Below are positions 60,157 through 64,000 of a DNA stretch of 64,000 nt, piece after piece; the first letter of the stretch is position 1; each line of letters starts with the position of its first letter. A model generated the notes under the pieces. That model did not search any database. It was given only the letters and a program-made list of their open reading frames with translations, and was not told the DNA's origin. Source of the DNA: Bog-756 sp035949055 (GTDB taxonomy: Bacteria; Actinomycetota; Acidimicrobiia; Acidimicrobiales; RAAP-2); contig DASZIO010000051.1 of assembly GCA_035949055.1 (NCBI GenBank), positions 1 to 64,000 of the forward strand. The letters are read 5' to 3'. A program made the position numbers and the translations under genes.

Positions 60157-61459
60157 CGGTCGAGCTCCTCCAGGGCGTCGGTGAATCGGTGCACGTGGCG
60201 AAGCGTACGGGTGAGGTCGAAGGCCTCGTCCAGCGCGGCCGGGGCCAGCGTGACCTCGGGGTCCTCTTCCAGGACCTGGCGGAAGGGCCGGCCCTCGTCG
60301 GAAGCCCGCCGGGCGTCGCGCTGCACGATGCGGTAGGCGGCGTCCCGGCTCGAGCCCCCCGCCACCAGGGCCAGCAGGACCGACTGGCTGAACACCAGGC
60401 CGAGGCTCCCCTCGTTCAGCGTGGCGAGCGCCCGCTCCGGGTGGATCACCAACCCCTCGACCAGTCCGGTGGCCTTCTGCAGCACGTAGAGGGCGAGGGC
60501 CGAGGCGTCGGGGAGCACGATCCGCTCGACCGAGCTGTGGGAGATGTCCCGCTCGTGCCAGAGGGCGACGTCCTCGAGGCCGGCCGTCAGGTAGCCGCGC
60601 AGCACCCGGGCCAGCCCGCACAGGCGCTCGGACAGGACCGGGTTGCGCTTGTGGGGCATGGCCGAGCTGCCCTTCTGGCCCGGCTTGAACGGCTCCTCTA
60701 CCTCGCCGAGCTCGCTCCGGGCCAGGTGGCGCACCTCGGTGGCGATGGACTCGACGGTGGCGCCGACCGACGCACAGGCCCACAGGTACTCGGCGTGACG
60801 GTCACGCGACACCACCTGGGTGGCCGGGGTCGGGGTGAGGCCGAGCGCCCGGCAGACGTGCGCCTCGACCCGCGGGTCGATGTTGGAGTACGTCCCGACC
60901 GCACCCGACAGCTTGCCCACGGCCACCCGGTGGCGGGCGGCACGGAGCCGTTCGAGGTCGCGGCCGGCCTGCAGGGCCCATAGCGCGAACTTGGCCCCGA
61001 ACGTGGTCGGCTCGGCGTGCATGCCGTGGGTGCGCCCCGTCACCGGCACCTCGATCGTCTCCGCGGCGCGCGCCTTGAGCGCTCCGACCAGCCCGGCGCA
61101 CGCCTCGATGAGGAGATCGGCCGCTCGGGTGAGAGCGGCGCACAGGGCCGTGTCCACCACGTCGGACGAGGTGAGGCCGTAGTGGATCCAGGACCCCTCG
61201 GGTTGGCCGATGACCGCTTGCACCACGTCCACGAAGGCGGCCACGTCGTGGTCAGTGGTCCGCTCCCGGTCGGCCACGGCCGCCACGAAGGAGGCGTCGA
61301 CCTCCGGGGCGCGCGCCTCGCAGGCCTTGAACGCCTCGGACGGGACCACCCCGATGGCGGCCCAGCCCTCGGTGGCGAGCAGCTCCACCCGCAGCCACAT
61401 GGCGAGGCGGGCCTCGTCGGAGAAGAGAGCGGTCATCTCGGCGGGGGCGTAGCGCGGGA

Positions 61460-61463
<4 letters not shown>
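60153..61463 (-). CDS. purB: Adenylosuccinate lyase
   Basis: A 436-residue fumarase-superfamily lyase. TSSDVVDTALC, GRTHGMHAEPTTFGAKFALW and the flexible catalytic loop GSSAMPHKRNPVLSE are all present. It cleaves fumarate from SAICAR and from adenylosuccinate, so it serves both branches. GTG 61463 overlaps the purD stop by 4 bases, and the family start PRYAPAEM follows at once. Confidence 0.95.
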
Positions 61464-62737
<1,274 letters not shown>

Positions 62738-62780
62738 CCCGGGCCGGACCCGTTCCGCCCGCCGCCGGCGCCGCACCCGC

Positions 62781-64000
62781 TCATGCGGCGAAACGCACGA
62801 ACTGCTCGCGCCCGGGCCCGACCCCGACGAGGCGCACCGGCGTACCGATCTGCTCGGCCAGGAAGCTCACGTAGTCACGGGCCGCCTGGGGCAGGTCGGC
62901 GAGCTCGGTGGCCGCCGACAGGTCGGTCTTCCACCCGGGCAGCTCCTCGTAGACCGGGGTGACCTGGTGGAAGGTCGACTGGTGGTACGGCGGGTGGGTG
63001 AAGCGCTCGCCGCCCGCCTGGTAGGCCACGCACACCTTGACGGTGTCGAAGCTGTCGAGCACGTCCAGCTTGGTCAGGGCCACCTCGGACAGGGAGTTGA
63101 GCCGGACGGCCTGGCGCATCATGACCGCGTCGAACCAACCCGGCCGGCGGCGACGGCCGGTGTTCACCCCGTACTCGCGGCCCCGCTCGACCAGCGTGTC
63201 GCCCGTCTCGTCCACCAGCTCGGTGGGGAACGGGCCGCTGCCCACCCTGGTCACGTACGACTTGGCGATGCCGATCACCTCTTCGATGTAGCGCGGCCCC
63301 ACGCCCGACCCGGTGCAGGCCCCCCCGGCCACCGGGTTGGACGAGGTCACGAAGGGATAGGTGCCGTGGTCGAGGTCGAGGAAGGTGGCCTGGGCCCCTT
63401 CGAGCAAGACGTGGGTGCCGCGCTCCAGGGCGTCGTGAACCAGGCCGACCGTGTCGGCCACCATCGGGGCCACCCGCGGCGCCAGCTTGTCGAGGTACTG
63501 GGCGCAGATGTCGTCGGCCGACAGCGGCAGCCGGTTGTACACCTTGGCCAGGATGGCATTCTTCTCCTTCAGCACCACGTCGAGCTTCTGGCGGAAGATC
63601 TTCGGGTCGAGGAGATCCTGTACCCGCAGTCCGACCCGCGAGGACTTGTCGGCGTACGCCGGCCCGATCCCGCGCTTGGTCGTGCCCAGGCTGTTCTTGC
63701 CGAGGTAGCGCTCGGTCAGCCGGTCGAGCTCGTGGTGGTACGGCATGATCAGATGGGCGTTGCCGCTCACCAGCAGCCTGGAGGTGTCGATCCCCTTGGC
63801 GTTCAGGGTGTCGACTTCTTCGAGCAGCACCTTCGGGTCGACGACCACCCCGTTGCCGATCACCGGGGTGATGTGGTCGTACAGCACCCCGCTCGGCACC
63901 AGCTGGAGGGCGAAGGTCTCGCCGTCCACCACGATGGTGTGGCCGGCGTTGTGGCCGCCCTGGTAGCGGACCACCATCCCCATCTCCTTGGCCAGGAGAT
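62781..64000 (-). CDS. purA: Adenylosuccinate synthetase, 5' truncated by the window
   Basis: The visible 406 residues start with LLAKEMGMVVRYQGGHNAGHT, so about 20-25 N-terminal residues, including the first GTP-loop part, lie beyond base 64000. YLGKNSLGTTKRGIGPAY, LLEGAQATFLDLDHGTYPFVTSSNP, TGRRRRPGWFDAV and ALTKLDVLD (guanine specificity) are all present. It couples aspartate to IMP with GTP, the first step to AMP. First visible gene of the purA-purD-purB-purC-purS-purQ transcript. Confidence 0.95.
   Translation of the reverse strand, partial: LLAKEMGMVVRYQGGHNAGHTIVVDGETFALQLVPSGVLYDHITPVIGNGVVVDPKVLLEEVDTLNAKGIDTSRLLVSGNAHLIMPYHHELDRLTERYLGKNSLGTTKRGIGPAYADKSSRVGLRVQDLLDPKIFRQKLDVVLKEKNAILAKVYNRLPLSADDICAQYLDKLAPRVAPMVADTVGLVHDALERGTHVLLEGAQATFLDLDHGTYPFVTSSNPVAGGACTGSGVGPRYIEEVIGIAKSYVTRVGSGPFPTELVDETGDTLVERGREYGVNTGRRRRPGWFDAVMMRQAVRLNSLSEVALTKLDVLDSFDTVKVCVAYQAGGERFTHPPYHQSTFHQVTPVYEELPGWKTDLSAATELADLPQAARDYVSFLAEQIGTPVRLVGVGPGREQFVRFAA

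Overview
The window is high-GC, gene-dense DNA with frequent GTG starts and many 4-bp GTGA/ATGA gene overlaps. It looks like an actinobacterium, probably of the Acidimicrobiia or a relative. The support is a polyphosphate glucokinase, clpS next to a DUF2017 gene, a SenX3/RegX3-type pair, an SCO6880-type conjugation gene, an F420-type luciferase-like oxidoreductase and a PurS/PurQ/PurL-type purine set. The lineage is inferred from gene content, not from a marker phylogeny.

Bases 1-9,480 look accessory. They hold the end of a zinc-type dehydrogenase, a 58-residue membrane protein, a PNPOx-fold protein, a lipoprotein gene broken by two frameshifts, and a small operon (ABM-like monooxygenase, MarR, Rieske oxygenase) behind a promoter/operator palindrome. 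A methyltransferase, a small hypothetical, a decayed tryptophan-synthase-beta-like remnant and an ABC exporter follow. A family of about 33-bp repeats is scattered between these genes, and a tRNA-Arg closes the region.

Bases 9,700-19,600 are lipid and xenobiotic metabolism: CoA-transferase, a DUF35 plus thiolase-like (Ltp) pair, quinone reductase, amidase, LLM oxidoreductase and cytochrome P450. A CHAD-domain protein sits tail to tail with polyphosphate glucokinase. Bases 19,614-26,124 are five tightly coupled minus-strand type IV secretion/conjugation genes (coupling protein, VirB4-like ATPase, SCO6880-like, TrbL-like, TrbC-like) with no relaxase or integrase in view. Bases 26,243-35,400 are core genes: a two-component system, serS, an ABC exporter, a TlpA thioredoxin, ctaB/ctaA for heme A, clpS-DUF2017 and tRNAs Glu, Asp and Phe.

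Bases 35,660-48,120 are the most unusual part. A secreted lipase faces a plus-strand series that starts behind three regularly spaced palindromic boxes: an FHA-LuxR regulator, a roughly 1,190-residue PknK-like kinase/AAA protein that seems to start at CTG, a GMC oxidase coupled to a hydrolase with a PhaC-like Cys nucleophile, a stand-alone cyclic-nucleotide-binding protein and an SDR. A truncated HsaA-like flavoprotein lies opposite the SDR. I read this as a signalling-controlled sterol/lipid oxidation locus; that reading is inference.

Bases 48,240-51,620 hold an RNA 2',3'-cyclic phosphodiesterase, an NmrA-like reductase with its TetR regulator and operator, and a PadR regulator coupled to a ferredoxin. 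Bases 51,673-64,000 are a minus-strand purine supercluster, purA-purD-purB-purC-purS-purQ, then purL-purF-purM-pyrE. The two halves are separated by one plus-strand hypothetical gene; purA runs off the right edge.
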